Source: Pseudomonas lurida
Lineage (GTDB): Bacteria; Pseudomonadota; Gammaproteobacteria; Pseudomonadales; Pseudomonadaceae
Direction of reading: 5' to 3'
DNA: 64,000 bases
NCBI RefSeq assembly: GCF_013522705.1
Contig: NZ_JAAMRE010000011.1
Coordinates: 79,809-143,808, forward strand
Shown: piece after piece, positions 53,710-63,621 of the stretch
Position numbering within the stretch: the stretch's first letter is position 1
Layout: each line of letters opens with the position of its first letter
Notes under the pieces: model-generated
What the model saw: the letters and a program-made list of their open reading frames with translations, nothing else
The model's database searches: none
Told to the model about the DNA's origin: nothing
Position numbers and translations under genes: made by a program

Positions 53710-54309
53710 TCACCCCACGATAAACGTCTGGCCGGTTTGTAGGCCTTCTACGCTTTTGGCGTAGGCCAGTGCCACATCGGCAGCGCTGACCGGTTTGTAG
53801 CCACGGAAATACGGCGCGTAGCTGTCCATCGCTTCCACCAGCACTGTGGGGCTTACCGCGTTGATGCGCAGCCCGCGTGGCAATTCGATCGCCGCGGCTT
53901 TGACAAACCCGTCGATGGCACCGTTGACCAAGGCGGCCGACGCGCCGGTACGAATCGGATCGCGGTTGAGGATGCCGCTGGTGAAGGTGAAGGAGGCGCC
54001 GTCATTGGCGTACTCTCGGCCGATCAGCAGCAGGTTGACCTGACCCATCAATTTGTCCCGCAGGCCCAGTTCGAAGTCACCCTCATGCATCTCACCCAAG
54101 GCGGCGAACGTCACGCTGCCGGCGGCGCAGACCAGCGCATCGAACCTGCCGGTCTGTTCGAACAGGCTGCGGATGGACGCGCTGTCGCTGATGTCCACCT
54201 GGAAGTCGCCGCGGGTGCGGCCGATGCTGATAACGTCATGACGTTGGGCGAGCTCCGCCTTGACCGCCGAGCCGACCGTGCCGTTGGCGCCAATCAATAG
54301 GATTTTCAT
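53710..54309 (-). CDS. Short-chain dehydrogenase/reductase (short form)
   Basis: 199 residues. The NAD(P) loop is MKILLIGANGTVGSAVKAEL (GANGTVGS), an Asp-containing strand FQVDISD follows, then ALVCAAGSVTFAALGE (NAG-equivalent) and GAIDGFVKAAAIELPRGLRI with a Lys. The family YxxxK appears altered: ALVNGAIDGFVKA has no clear Tyr, so this belongs to the small atypical SDR type. It is divergent from a LysR gene with 103 bases between starts and is probably its target. Confidence 0.82.
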   Translation of the reverse strand: MKILLIGANGTVGSAVKAELAQRHDVISIGRTRGDFQVDISDSASIRSLFEQTGRFDALVCAAGSVTFAALGEMHEGDFELGLRDKLMGQVNLLLIGREYANDGASFTFTSGILNRDPIRTGASAALVNGAIDGFVKAAAIELPRGLRINAVSPTVLVEAMDSYAPYFRGYKPVSAADVALAYAKSVEGLQTGQTFIVG

Positions 54310-54412
54310 GGTGCTGTTCCTTCAAGGGTGAATGTCGACCCAGTCTAGGGTGGCTTTTGAACGGGATAAACGCGCTAATAGGCAACCTTTGGTTTTCATT
54401 TGGAAACAATCC

Positions 54413-55321
54413 ATGAGCGAGATGGATGACCTTGCGGCATTCGCCGTGTTGATCGAGGCCGGCAGCTTTACCGTGGCGGCCGAGCAATTGGGCTGCAGCA
54501 AAGGCCAGTTATCCAAGCGCATCAGCCAGTTGGAAGCACAGTTCAGCGTGGTGTTGTTGCATCGCACCACGCGGCGGCTCAGCCTTACCGCGGCCGGCGC
54601 GGCGTTACTGCCCCAGGCTCAGGCGTTGGTAGCGCAGGTGGAGCGGGCGCGCCAGGCCCTGGCGCGGCTCAAGGACGACCTGGCGGGACCGGTGCGAATG
54701 ACGGTGCCGGTGTCGCTGGGCGAAACCTTCTTTGATGGCTTGCTGCTGGAATTTACCGAGCAGTACCCCCAGGTGCAGATCGAGCTGGAGCTCAACAACC
54801 GCTATCGCGACCTGGCGCGGGACGGTTTCGACCTGGGGGTGCGATCAGGCGCGGTCGAGAACGAGCGCCTGGTGGCCAGACCGCTGCTGGCCTGGCGCGA
54901 AATGACCTGCGCCAGCCCGGCCTACCTGGAGCAGCATGGCGAACCTCGGACCCCGGCGGATCTGGCCCTGCACCGTTGCCTGCTCAACAGCCACTACAGC
55001 GGGCGCGAAGAGTGGCTCTACCACCAGCAGCACGAACTGTTGCGGGTACGGGTCAGCGGCACGTTCGCGTCCAATCACTACAACCTGTTGAAAAAAGCCG
55101 CACTGGTGGGCGCGGGGATCGCGCGGCTGCCGTCCTACGTGTTGCCGGCGGAGCTGGCTGACGGACGTTTACGCTGGCTGCTGCGCGATTACCAGACGGC
55201 CAGCCAGCCGATGTACCTGGTTCATCCCTATCAGGGTGGCCTGCCGCGTCGCACCCAGGTGTTGGCCGATTACCTGGTGGATTGGTTCAAGCGCGGCGGC
55301 GAGGCCCTCGATCGGCTTTAA
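54413..55321 (+). CDS. LysR-family transcriptional regulator (near SDR gene)
   Basis: 302 residues from ATG 54413 (MSEMDDLAAFAVLIEAGSFT). HTH: AAEQLGCSKGQLSKRISQLE; LHRTTRRLSLTAAGAALLPQ is the linker region. The C-terminal domain has the usual two-lobe pattern. It faces the SDR gene, so the SDR is its likely target. Its stop overlaps the end of the DoxX gene of the bufferin-type operon (convergent, 4 bases). Confidence 0.9.
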   Translation: MSEMDDLAAFAVLIEAGSFTVAAEQLGCSKGQLSKRISQLEAQFSVVLLHRTTRRLSLTAAGAALLPQAQALVAQVERARQALARLKDDLAGPVRMTVPVSLGETFFDGLLLEFTEQYPQVQIELELNNRYRDLARDGFDLGVRSGAVENERLVARPLLAWREMTCASPAYLEQHGEPRTPADLALHRCLLNSHYSGREEWLYHQQHELLRVRVSGTFASNHYNLLKKAALVGAGIARLPSYVLPAELADGRLRWLLRDYQTASQPMYLVHPYQGGLPRRTQVLADYLVDWFKRGGEALDRL

Positions 55322-55803
55322 CGGTAGCGACGGGCAATCAGGTGATCGATGGACAGACGCCCCGGCCCTTTGGCGACTAACAGCAATAACAGGGCGAGCC
55401 AGGTGCCGTGGGTCGGATAAGCGTCCGGGTAGACGAACAGCTGAATCACCAGGGTCATGCCGATCAGGGCCAGCGCCGAGAACCGTGTGGCCAGCCCCAG
55501 CAGGATCAGTAACGGGAAAAAATGCTCGGCGAATGCGGCCAGGTGCGCGGCCACTTCCGGGGTCAGTAACGGCACCTTGTATTCGCTGCGAAACAGCGGC
55601 AGCGTCGAGGCTGCCAAGCGCGGCTCACCCAGCTCGAAGGTGCCGTTGACCAGGTCAATGGCAAAGCCCTGGACCTTGGTCTGCCCGGATTTCCAGAACA
55701 CCGCGGCGATGGAGAAGCGCGCGAAAAACCCTATCAGGCTGTAAGGCATTTGTTCAAAAAGCTGGATGGCCCGTTTGATCAGGCACTGTGCGTGGGTGTT
55801 CAT
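55318..55803 (-). CDS. DoxX-family membrane protein of the bufferin-type operon
   Basis: 161 residues from ATG 55803 ([20 protein letters not shown]). Four hydrophobic segments (LIGFFARFSIAAVFWKSGQT, AEHFFPLLILLGLATRF, LALIGMTLVIQLFVY and TWLALLLLLVAKGPG) fit the DoxX fold. It overlaps bufC by four bases and closes the operon bufA-bufB-bufC-doxX on the minus strand. DoxX proteins are common partners of DUF2282/DUF692 genes; a redox role in the membrane is guessed. Confidence 0.85.
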   Translation of the reverse strand: MNTHAQCLIKRAIQLFEQMPYSLIGFFARFSIAAVFWKSGQTKVQGFAIDLVNGTFELGEPRLAASTLPLFRSEYKVPLLTPEVAAHLAAFAEHFFPLLILLGLATRFSALALIGMTLVIQLFVYPDAYPTHGTWLALLLLLVAKGPGRLSIDHLIARRYR

Positions 55804-56576
55804 GGCGATACCTTTGAGTCCAGGTGTAAATAAGTGATGGCGTGGTGGCTGATCAACAGCGTCAGGCATTGGTGCAGGTCGAAGTCGTTGCTGGCGTCCA
55901 GGGCCCGTTCTACGGCGGTCTGCAATGTTTCGCCCCAGACGAGGCGCTGGATGAAGGTCACGGAGCCGGCGTCGATGGCGAACACCTTGACCTCCAAGCC
56001 CTGGCGCAGCACCAACGCGCCTTGCGCGTACCCGGGATTGAGGGTGGCCAGGCCGCCTTCGGTCTGATGCGCCGCCCATACTGTGACTACGGCATACGGT
56101 GACATCAGCGTGGCGACGCTGGGATGCAGCTGCAGGCGCACCGCGCCGAGGTCGGCGCGACCTTGCAAGGCGTCGAGCACGGCCTGTGGCGCCAGCGGCT
56201 GGTCATCGGCGGCGTGGTAAGCACGTACCCGCAGGCGCTCCAGGCGTGCGATATCCGCCAGGTAGCGCACGCTGGCCGCCGGTTCGAAGTCTTGGATAAA
56301 CCCGGCGAAGGTGCTGCCGTATTCGCCGATCAATGGACTGGTGGGCGGATGCGCCTGCACGTAGAGGCCGGCCATGGCGCGAAAGAAGGCATCGCCCACC
56401 AGTTGCAGAGTGACCGGGTACGCCGATGCCAGCGCATTGATCAAGCCGTTGTGCACGTTATTGCGGTATACCGCAAAGCGGCTGGCCGGATCGGCACCGT
56501 TGCGGCTGAACAAACCAGCCGGGCAGGCCCGGCCGGGTTCCAGCAGTGCGCGGGCAAATGTGCCGTGGGTAGTCAT
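55800..56576 (-). CDS. bufC: BufC-like DUF2063 protein, partner of the MNIO enzyme
   Basis: 258 residues from ATG 56576 ([20 protein letters not shown]); a longer frame exists but would extend into buf[26 protein letters not shown] is the DUF2063 N-terminal helix region; [17 protein letters not shown] and [20 protein letters not shown] follow. DUF2063 proteins accompany DUF692 enzymes and are thought to recognise the precursor peptide. It overlaps bufB by four bases. Confidence 0.88.
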   Translation of the reverse strand: MTTHGTFARALLEPGRACPAGLFSRNGADPASRFAVYRNNVHNGLINALASAYPVTLQLVGDAFFRAMAGLYVQAHPPTSPLIGEYGSTFAGFIQDFEPAASVRYLADIARLERLRVRAYHAADDQPLAPQAVLDALQGRADLGAVRLQLHPSVATLMSPYAVVTVWAAHQTEGGLATLNPGYAQGALVLRQGLEVKVFAIDAGSVTFIQRLVWGETLQTAVERALDASNDFDLHQCLTLLISHHAITYLHLDSKVSP

Positions 56577-57448
56577 GGGCGCACCTGCGACAGCTGCCAT
56601 TCGGCCTGCCACGCTTGGGCCAACAACACCGATAAGGCGGGCACTTGGTTGTCCCGCTCGATCAGCGTCGGTACCGCGCCGATCCGCCCCAGCACCCGTT
56701 GATACAGCTGCCATACGGCGTTATCGATGGGGGCGCCATGGTCGTCAATCAGCAGGCGATCGCCCAGGCTGTCGGTGTCTTCGGCAAAGCCGGCCAGATG
56801 TATCTCCCCCACGGCATGCAAGGGCAGGGCGTTCAGGTAGGCATCCGGATCACGCTGGTGGTTGGTGCACGTCACATAGACATTGTTCACGTCCAGCAGC
56901 AAACCGCAGCCAGTGCGGCGGATGACCTCGCTGATGAAGTCAGTCTCGTCCAGGGTCGAACGTTCCAATAACAGGTAAGTCGACGGGTTCTCCAGCAGCA
57001 TTGGCCGCTTGAGCGTGCTCTGGACCTGGTCGATGTGATCGCACACACGGTGCAGGGTGGCGCTGTCATAGGCCAGGGGCAGCAGGTCGTTGAGAAACAC
57101 CGGGCCATGGCTGGACCAGGCCAGGTGTTCGGAAAAAGCCTGGGGTTGATAGCGCTCAAGCAGCGCAGCCAGGCGTGCCAGGTGGTCACGGTCGAGCGGG
57201 CCTTCGCCGCCGATGGACAGGCCCACGCCGTGCAGCGACAGCGGGTAGCGTTCACGGATCAGCCCCAGGTAGTGATGAAACGGGCCGCCGGCCATCATGT
57301 AGTTTTCGGCATGCACTTCAAAAAAACCGAGGTCGGGCGAGGTTTCAAGCACTTCGACAAAGTGCTCGTGCTTGAGCCCCAGCCCGGCCCGATCAGGCAA
57401 GCCGGGCGCCTGAGCCGGTGAGCATGTGGGCGGGAATATAGGTGTCAT
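56573..57448 (-). CDS. bufB: BufB-like DUF692/MNIO enzyme (multinuclear non-heme iron oxidative enzyme)
   Basis: 291 residues. TIM-barrel with conserved metal-binding residues in order: [10 protein letters not shown] (His46, Glu48), [11 protein letters not shown] (His73), [11 protein letters not shown] (His108), LENPSTYL (Glu153), LLDVNNVYV (Asp186), EIHLAGF (His217), DDHGAP (His237) and LIERDNQVP (Glu264). These match the MNIO family (MbnB, TglH, BufB), which modifies cysteines of RiPP precursors. It lies 31 bases downstream of the DUF2282 precursor gene. The likely reaction is oxidative conversion of precursor Cys to a 5-thiooxazole, by analogy to published bufferin work. Confidence 0.93.
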   Translation of the reverse strand: MTPIFPPTCSPAQAPGLPDRAGLGLKHEHFVEVLETSPDLGFFEVHAENYMMAGGPFHHYLGLIRERYPLSLHGVGLSIGGEGPLDRDHLARLAALLERYQPQAFSEHLAWSSHGPVFLNDLLPLAYDSATLHRVCDHIDQVQSTLKRPMLLENPSTYLLLERSTLDETDFISEVIRRTGCGLLLDVNNVYVTCTNHQRDPDAYLNALPLHAVGEIHLAGFAEDTDSLGDRLLIDDHGAPIDNAVWQLYQRVLGRIGAVPTLIERDNQVPALSVLLAQAWQAEWQLSQVRP

Positions 57449-57479
57449 CGTCGATACTCAGGCGCGGCCGGGTGGGGGT

Positions 57480-57776
57480 TCAGGATTTGGCGGCGAACGC
57501 GGCTTCCTGGCCGAAGCCGGTCGGCGAGGTAGTGCTGGGGGTCTGGGTGCACGTACCGGCGGGGACCAGTTTCCAGGCATCGGCCTGATCCTTGGTTTTC
57601 GAGGTGCCCGCACAGGAAGTGCCGGGGCCGGCGGCGCAATCGTTCTTGCCGGCTTCAGCAACGCCGAAGCACTTTTGCATGTCATCGGCCGCGTGGGCGC
57701 TGGTGGTCAGGGCGGACAGGCTCAAGGTCGAGCCCAGGGCGAGGATGAGGGCGGTGGCGGACAGTTTGGTCGTCAT
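57480..57776 (-). CDS. bufA: BufA-like DUF2282 precursor peptide (bufferin-type RiPP)
   Basis: 98 residues. A Sec signal ([20 protein letters not shown], cleavage after about residue 29) is followed by a core with four cysteines: QKCFG (36), NDCAAG (47), TSCAG (55) and GTCTQ (76). [18 protein letters not shown] and [10 protein letters not shown] are the DUF2282 signature. A 22-residue Ser/Thr/Ala tail follows the last Cys. Modified bufferins bind copper and protect against copper stress in Caulobacter; I infer the same here. It is the first gene of the minus-strand bufA-bufB-bufC-doxX operon. Confidence 0.93.
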   Translation of the reverse strand: MTTKLSATALILALGSTLSLSALTTSAHAADDMQKCFGVAEAGKNDCAAGPGTSCAGTSKTKDQADAWKLVPAGTCTQTPSTTSPTGFGQEAAFAAKS

Positions 57777-57835
57777 TGGGGTAACTCCAGCAGTGGGTTG
57801 AGAAGCGGGCTTGAATGCCTGCTTGCACCACTAGA

Positions 57836-57859
57836 GGTAGGAGGACGCGGTTCGTTACA
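57836..57859 (-). promoter_or_regulatory. Candidate ECF-type promoter of the bufferin-type operon
   Basis: On the minus strand TGTAAC (57859-57854) lies about 80 bases before the bufA ATG (57776), with CGTCC 6 bases after it and CCTCTA 16 bases after it. GTAAC-type -35 boxes are typical of ECF sigma promoters, and DUF2282 operons are often under ECF control. No ECF sigma or anti-sigma gene is in this window. The assignment is tentative. Confidence 0.4.
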
Positions 57860-57888
57860 GGGGCGGGAGAAATAACCTCAAACAATGC

Positions 57889-57919
57889 AAAAAAAATGGG
57901 AGGGGGCTGCCCCCTCCCA
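57889..57919 (-). terminator. REP-derived terminator of the branched-chain amino-acid operon
   Basis: TGGGAGGGGG and CCCCCTCCCA are perfect 10-bp arms around CTG (57897-57919). On the minus strand the hairpin is followed by eight T (57896-57889), so it is a strong rho-independent terminator after livF. The sequence is a single REP unit, showing reuse of a repeat as a terminator, and it insulates the bufferin operon from the transporter operon. Confidence 0.88.
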
Positions 57920-57951
57920 CATTTGGATCCGGTTCGTTCAGCAACCTTCTC

Positions 57952-58653
57952 TTAACCGCCCAGGTACGCCTCGCGCACTTTCGGGTCGGTCAGCAGTTGC
58001 TCGCCCGAGCCTTGCATCACCACCCGGCCGTTCTCCAGCACATAGGCACGGTCGGCGATCTTCAGCGCCTGGTTGGCGTTCTGCTCCACCAGGAACACGG
58101 TTACACCGTCCTTGCGCAGTTGTTCGATGATGTCGAAGATCTGCTGGATGATGATCGGGGCCAGGCCCAGGGACGGTTCGTCCAACAGCAGCAACTTGGG
58201 CTTGCTCATCAGCGCTCGGCCGATGGCGAGCATTTGCTGCTCGCCGCCGGACATGGTGCCGCCGCGCTGGCTGAAGCGTTCCTTGAGCCGTGGAAACAAG
58301 TGCAGCACCTTGTCCATCTGCTCCTGATAGTCGCCCTTGTCGGTGAAGAACCCGCCCATTGCCAGGTTTTCTTCCACGGTCAGACGCGAAAACACCCGAC
58401 GGCCTTCCGGCACCACAGCAATGCTCTTGCGCATGATCTGCGACGACGGCTGGCCCACCAGTTCCTCACCCATATAACGGATGCTGCCACTGTAGGCCTG
58501 GGGCGAACCGCACAAGGTCATCAGCAGGGTCGACTTACCGGCACCGTTGGCACCGATCAGGGTGACGATCTCACCCTGGCGCACTTCCACATTGACGCTG
58601 TGCAGGGCCTGGATCTTGCCGTAGAAAGTGGAAACGTTTTCGAATTGCAGCAT
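57952..58653 (-). CDS. livF: Branched-chain amino-acid ABC transporter ATPase LivF/BraG
   Basis: A 233-residue ATPase. Walker A is LIGANGANGAGKSTLL in the usual LivF form (GANGAGKST); the signature is MSGGEQQMLAIGRALM, Walker B LLLLDEPSLGLAP, and the H-loop is in VFLVEQNANQALKIADRAY. It is the last gene of the minus-strand operon livJ-livH-livM-livG-livF (bra names in P. aeruginosa) and starts one base after the livG stop. Confidence 0.96.
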   Translation of the reverse strand: MLQFENVSTFYGKIQALHSVNVEVRQGEIVTLIGANGAGKSTLLMTLCGSPQAYSGSIRYMGEELVGQPSSQIMRKSIAVVPEGRRVFSRLTVEENLAMGGFFTDKGDYQEQMDKVLHLFPRLKERFSQRGGTMSGGEQQMLAIGRALMSKPKLLLLDEPSLGLAPIIIQQIFDIIEQLRKDGVTVFLVEQNANQALKIADRAYVLENGRVVMQGSGEQLLTDPKVREAYLGG

Positions 58654-58654
58654 T

Positions 58655-59418
58655 TTACGCTTCCCCCAGATAGGCTTTGATCACTTCGGGATTGTCGCGG
58701 ATCTGCTCCGGGGTTCCGTCGGCCAGCGGTGTGCCCTGGTTGATCACCACGATATGGTCGGAGATGCTCATGACCAGTTTCATGTCGTGTTCGATCAGCA
58801 GCACCGTCACGTTATTTTCCTCACGCAGTACGCTGATCAGCGCCTTGAGGTCTTCGGTTTCCTTGGGGTTCAAGCCGGCGGCCGGTTCGTCGAGCATGAG
58901 GATCCGTGGGCGGGTCATCATGCAGCGGGCGATTTCCAGCCGACGTTGCTGACCATAGGCCAGGGTGCCGGCGGGACGGTTGGCAAACTCGGTGAGGTTG
59001 ACCTTGTCCAGCCAGTACGCGGCGTATTCCATGGCCTCGCGCTCGCTCTTGCGGAACGCCGGGGTCTTGAACAGGCCGGCGAAGAAGTTGGTATTCAGGT
59101 GCCGGTGCTGGGCAATCAGCAGGTTCTCGACCGCCGTCATGTCCTTGAACAGCCGCACGTTCTGGAACGTGCGCACCACGCCCTTGCGCGCGATTTCGTG
59201 ACCGGCCAGGCCCTGGATCGGCTGGCCGTCCAGCAGGATGCTGCCGCCGCTCGGTTTGTAGAAGCCGGTGAGGCAGTTGAACACCGTGGTCTTGCCGGCG
59301 CCGTTGGGGCCGATCAGCGCCACAACCTGTTTCTCTTTCACAGTCAGGGCCACGCCGTTGACCGCGAGCAGGCCGCCGAAGCGCATGCTCAGATTTTCGA
59401 CTTTCAGGATCTCGCGGC

Positions 59419-59422
<4 letters not shown>
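58655..59422 (-). CDS. livG: Branched-chain amino-acid ABC transporter ATPase LivG/BraF
   Basis: A 255-residue ATPase. Walker A is [20 protein letters not shown]; the signature is [15 protein letters not shown] (YGQQR instead of SGGQ, typical of LivG), Walker [14 protein letters not shown], and the H-loop [17 protein letters not shown]. It overlaps livM by four bases and is followed directly by livF, giving the two-ATPase arrangement of the high-affinity leucine/isoleucine/valine transporter. Confidence 0.96.
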
Positions 59423-60668
<1,246 letters not shown>

Positions 60669-60672
<4 letters not shown>

Positions 60673-61592
60673 ACTTTCTCAACCTCCGGACGGCCCAAAA
60701 TGCCGGTCGGACGGAACAACAACACCAGGACCAACAGGCCGAACGCCACGACGTCCTTGTACTGGTCGCCGAAAATATCGGCGCCAAACGCTTCGGCCAC
60801 ACCCAGCACCAGCCCGCCGAGCATGGCGCCCGGGATACTGCCGATACCGCCCAAGACCGCCGCGGTAAAGGCCTTGAGGCCTACCAGGAAACCGGCGTTG
60901 GGGTTGATCACGCCGTACTGCATGCTCAGCAGCACCGCCGCGACGGCAGCGAGCGCGGCACCGATCACGAAGGTCAGGGCGATGATGTTGTTGGTGTTGA
61001 TGCCCAACAGGTTGGCCATCTTGATGTCTTCGGCGCAGGCCCGGCAGGCGCGGCCCAGACGGGAGCGAGAGATAAACACGGTCAGGCCCAGCATCGCCAC
61101 CAGCGTGACCACGAAGACCAGGATCTGCATGTAGGAAATCAGGACTTCTTCCGCGCCGCCTGGGCCGAAGGAGATGCTCCCCGGGATCAGGTTGGGGATG
61201 GATTTATCCTTGGAGTCCTGGGACAGCAATACGGTGTTCTGCAGGAAAATCGACATGCCGATGGCGGAAATCAACGGGATCAGACGGTTGCTGCCGCGCA
61301 GGGGACGGTAGGCAACGCGTTCGATACTGTAGCCATAGGCACTGGTTACGACGATCGATGCAATGAAGGCAGCGGTCATCAACAGCGGCAGGGAGTGGAT
61401 ACCCATCATGGCCAGCCCGGCAAGGGCGATGAAGGCCACGTAGGAACCAATCATGTACACCTCGCCATGGGCGAAGTTGATCATTCCAATGATGCCGTAA
61501 ACCATTGTGTAGCCAATGGCTATCAAGGCATAGGTGCTGCCAATGGTCAGGCCATTAACCAGCTGTTGGAAAAAATGATAGATCTCAGGCAT
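60669..61592 (-). CDS. livH: Branched-chain amino-acid ABC transporter permease LivH/BraD
   Basis: A 307-residue permease with about eight helices. The start [20 protein letters not shown] and [20 protein letters not shown] are the LivH signatures; [20 protein letters not shown] is the ATPase-contact loop. It is separated from the binding-protein gene by 229 bases that include a terminator-like hairpin, and overlaps livM by four bases. Confidence 0.95.
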
Positions 61593-61768
61593 TACAGCGC
61601 TCCTAAAAACCCGATACGCATTTCACTGGTGGAGTCATGTTCCGGCCCCGTGCTGTGTTCTGTGAGCACATTTGCACGTAGCGTTTGCCAGCGAACCGCT
61701 GGTGACGGTTTTAAGATTTTCAGGTGAGCCAGCGCCCGGATCGCGGGTGACATGGCCCATAAACCTCG

Positions 61769-61801
61769 TAAAACAAAGCCCACTGCTTTCACAGTGGGCT
61801 T
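61769..61801 (-). terminator. Terminator after the leucine-binding protein gene
   Basis: On the minus strand AAGCCCACTG and CAGTGGGCTT form a 10-bp stem around TGAAAG, followed by TGTTTTAC. It lies 20 bases after the livJ stop. As with aotJ, it should raise binding-protein yield over the permease and ATPase genes that follow. Confidence 0.85.
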
Positions 61802-61821
61802 GTTGACCAGTAATGCCTGGC

Positions 61822-62949
61822 TTACTGAGGAGAAACTTCGGTTTTAGGTTTGCCGAAGTGCCATTCGTAGACCACGAACTTGAAGTCTTTCAGGTCGCCC
61901 TTTTTGTCAAAGCTCAGGTCGCCGGTAGGGGTCTTGAAAGTGCCGGCGTGGATGGCTTCGGCCACTTTGGCGGTGTCTTCGCTCTTGGCGGCGGTGATAC
62001 CGCCTGCGATCAGTTCGACAGCCGAGTAGGCCGGGAACACGAACGGACCGCTTGGGTCTTTACCGTCGGCCTTGATCGCGTCAACGATGGCTTTGTTGGC
62101 AGGCTCTGCGTCGAAAGACTTCGGCAGGGTCACCAGCAGGCCTTCGGAAGCACCCTGGGCGATTTGCGATATGGAGTCGTTACCCACACCTTCCGGCCCC
62201 ATGAACTTGGCTTTCAGACCTTTTTCCTGGGACTGGCGCAGGATCAGGCCCAGTTCCGGGTGGTAGCCGCCGTAGTAAACGAAATCGACGTTGGCTTGCT
62301 TGAGCTTCTGGATGATCGAGGAGAAGTCTTTGTCACCGGCGTTCAGGCCTTCGAAGACGGCAACCTTCACGCCTTTCTTCTCAAGGGTCTGCTTGACGGC
62401 GGTGGCGATACCTTCACCGTATTGTTGCTTGTCGTGCAGGACGGCGACGATTTTCGGCTTCACGTGGTCGGCGATGTAATTGCCGGCCGCCGGACCCTGG
62501 GCGCTGTCCAGGCCGATGGTGCGGAAGATCAGCTTGTAGCCACGGGCGGTGATGTCCGGGCTGGTGGCGGCCGGGGTGATCATGATCACGCCTTCGTCTT
62601 CATAGATGTCGGACGCTGGCTGGGTGGAGCTGGAGCAGAGGTGACCGACCACATACTTGACGCCGTCGTTGACGACTTTGTTGGCTACGGCAACAGCTTG
62701 TTTCGGATCGCACGCATCATCGTATTCGACGGCTACGAGCTGCTTGCCATCGACGCCGCCTTTGGCATTGATGTCTTTGATCGCCTGTTTTGCACCGACG
62801 AACTGCATGTCACCGTACTGGGTCACAGGGCCGGTCTTCGGACCGGCGATGCCGATCTTGATGGTGTCGGCAGCGAACGAATGGCCCGCAACCCCAGCCA
62901 GGACCATAGCGGCAAACAGTTTGGAAATCTGCTTAGTAGCCTTATTCAT
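61822..62949 (-). CDS. braC: Branched-chain amino-acid binding periplasmic protein (LivJ/BraC)
   Basis: A 375-residue periplasmic binding protein with a Sec signal (QISKLFAAMVLAGVAGHSFA). The mature part begins ADTIKIGIAGPKTGPVTQYG; VVNDGVKYVVGHLCSSSTQP, ITPAATSPDITARGYKLIF and YVYYGGYHPELGLILRQ-type segments fit the Peripla_BP_6/LivJ family. It heads the operon braC-livHMGF; the 354 bases upstream hold an exact 16-bp palindrome, a candidate operator. Confidence 0.95.
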   Translation of the reverse strand: MNKATKQISKLFAAMVLAGVAGHSFAADTIKIGIAGPKTGPVTQYGDMQFVGAKQAIKDINAKGGVDGKQLVAVEYDDACDPKQAVAVANKVVNDGVKYVVGHLCSSSTQPASDIYEDEGVIMITPAATSPDITARGYKLIFRTIGLDSAQGPAAGNYIADHVKPKIVAVLHDKQQYGEGIATAVKQTLEKKGVKVAVFEGLNAGDKDFSSIIQKLKQANVDFVYYGGYHPELGLILRQSQEKGLKAKFMGPEGVGNDSISQIAQGASEGLLVTLPKSFDAEPANKAIVDAIKADGKDPSGPFVFPAYSAVELIAGGITAAKSEDTAKVAEAIHAGTFKTPTGDLSFDKKGDLKDFKFVVYEWHFGKPKTEVSPQ

Positions 62950-63303
62950 AGTGCTCCACTCTTACTGTTGTATTTTTTATAGTTCTAGCGGCCTGATCGG
63001 CAGCTGAACCGGATCGGATATCTGGAATATCCCCCGGCAACCGCCTGGCAACTGTACCGGTACAGTGTAGAGCGCCGGTTGATCGCTTGAAAAGCTGGCT
63101 GCCAGGGGCAAATTCCGTGGGTGTCGCTTTAACGACAGGAAAAGACAGAATTGCGGCGCGGGTGGTGACAGACGCTTCGGCAATCCTTGGCTTTCCTGAC
63201 GTTTTTCTCGATGACTCAATTGCAACCGGGTTTTTCTGCCTTGGGTTTTTCTAAACGAGACGTGACGCTATGATTGCGCCGACTTTTTCCAAGGTGGACT
63301 CCC
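62950..63303. other. 354-base divergent intergenic region, livJ promoter side
   Basis: Between the divergent starts of braC/livJ and the DUF2288 gene. It contains the 16-bp palindrome at 63051-63066 and a smaller inverted repeat GATAT-CTGGA-ATATC at 63017-63031. No ORF with a convincing start was seen. TATAAA-like sequence near 62975 (minus strand) could be a -10 box for braC. Confidence 0.6.
63051..63066. promoter_or_regulatory. Perfect 16-bp palindrome ACTGTACCGGTACAGT
   Basis: The sequence equals its own reverse complement over all 16 bases, about 100 bases upstream of the braC start. It is a strong operator candidate for a dimeric regulator. Half-site ACTGTAC recurs at 38384-38393 and its inverse at 38332-38340. 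I cannot name the regulator. Confidence 0.6.
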
Positions 63304-63621
63304 ATGACGCAAGAACCTAGCACCCTCTATGCCAAGCTGCTCGGTGAAACCGCCGAAATCTCCTGGAAGGAGCTTGAGCCATTCTTTGCCAAGGGTGCCC
63401 TATTGTGGGTCGATGCCAGCCTGGATTTGATCGAGGCGGCTGAGGGCATGGCCGCAGATAACCGCGACAAAGTCGCCGCCTGGCTGGCCTCCGGCAGCCT
63501 GGGCGAAGTGTCTGCGACGCGGGCGCTGGACTTGGTCGAGCGTGACCCGAGCCTATGGGCGGTTGTGGTTTCGCCGTGGATTCTGATCCAGGAAAGGGCG
63601 GTGCGAGGAGGGGCGCACTAA
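63304..63621 (+). CDS. DUF2288 family protein
   Basis: 105 residues from ATG 63304 (MTQEPSTLYAKLLGETAEIS); a longer frame from 63274 would add ten non-conserved residues. WKELEPFFAKGALLWVDASL and AWLASGSLGEVSATRALDLV fit the DUF2288 pattern, and it ends in a helix IQERAVRGGAH. It is a small cytoplasmic protein, conserved in proteobacteria, of unknown function. It is divergent from the leucine-transport operon. Confidence 0.8.
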   Translation: MTQEPSTLYAKLLGETAEISWKELEPFFAKGALLWVDASLDLIEAAEGMAADNRDKVAAWLASGSLGEVSATRALDLVERDPSLWAVVVSPWILIQERAVRGGAH

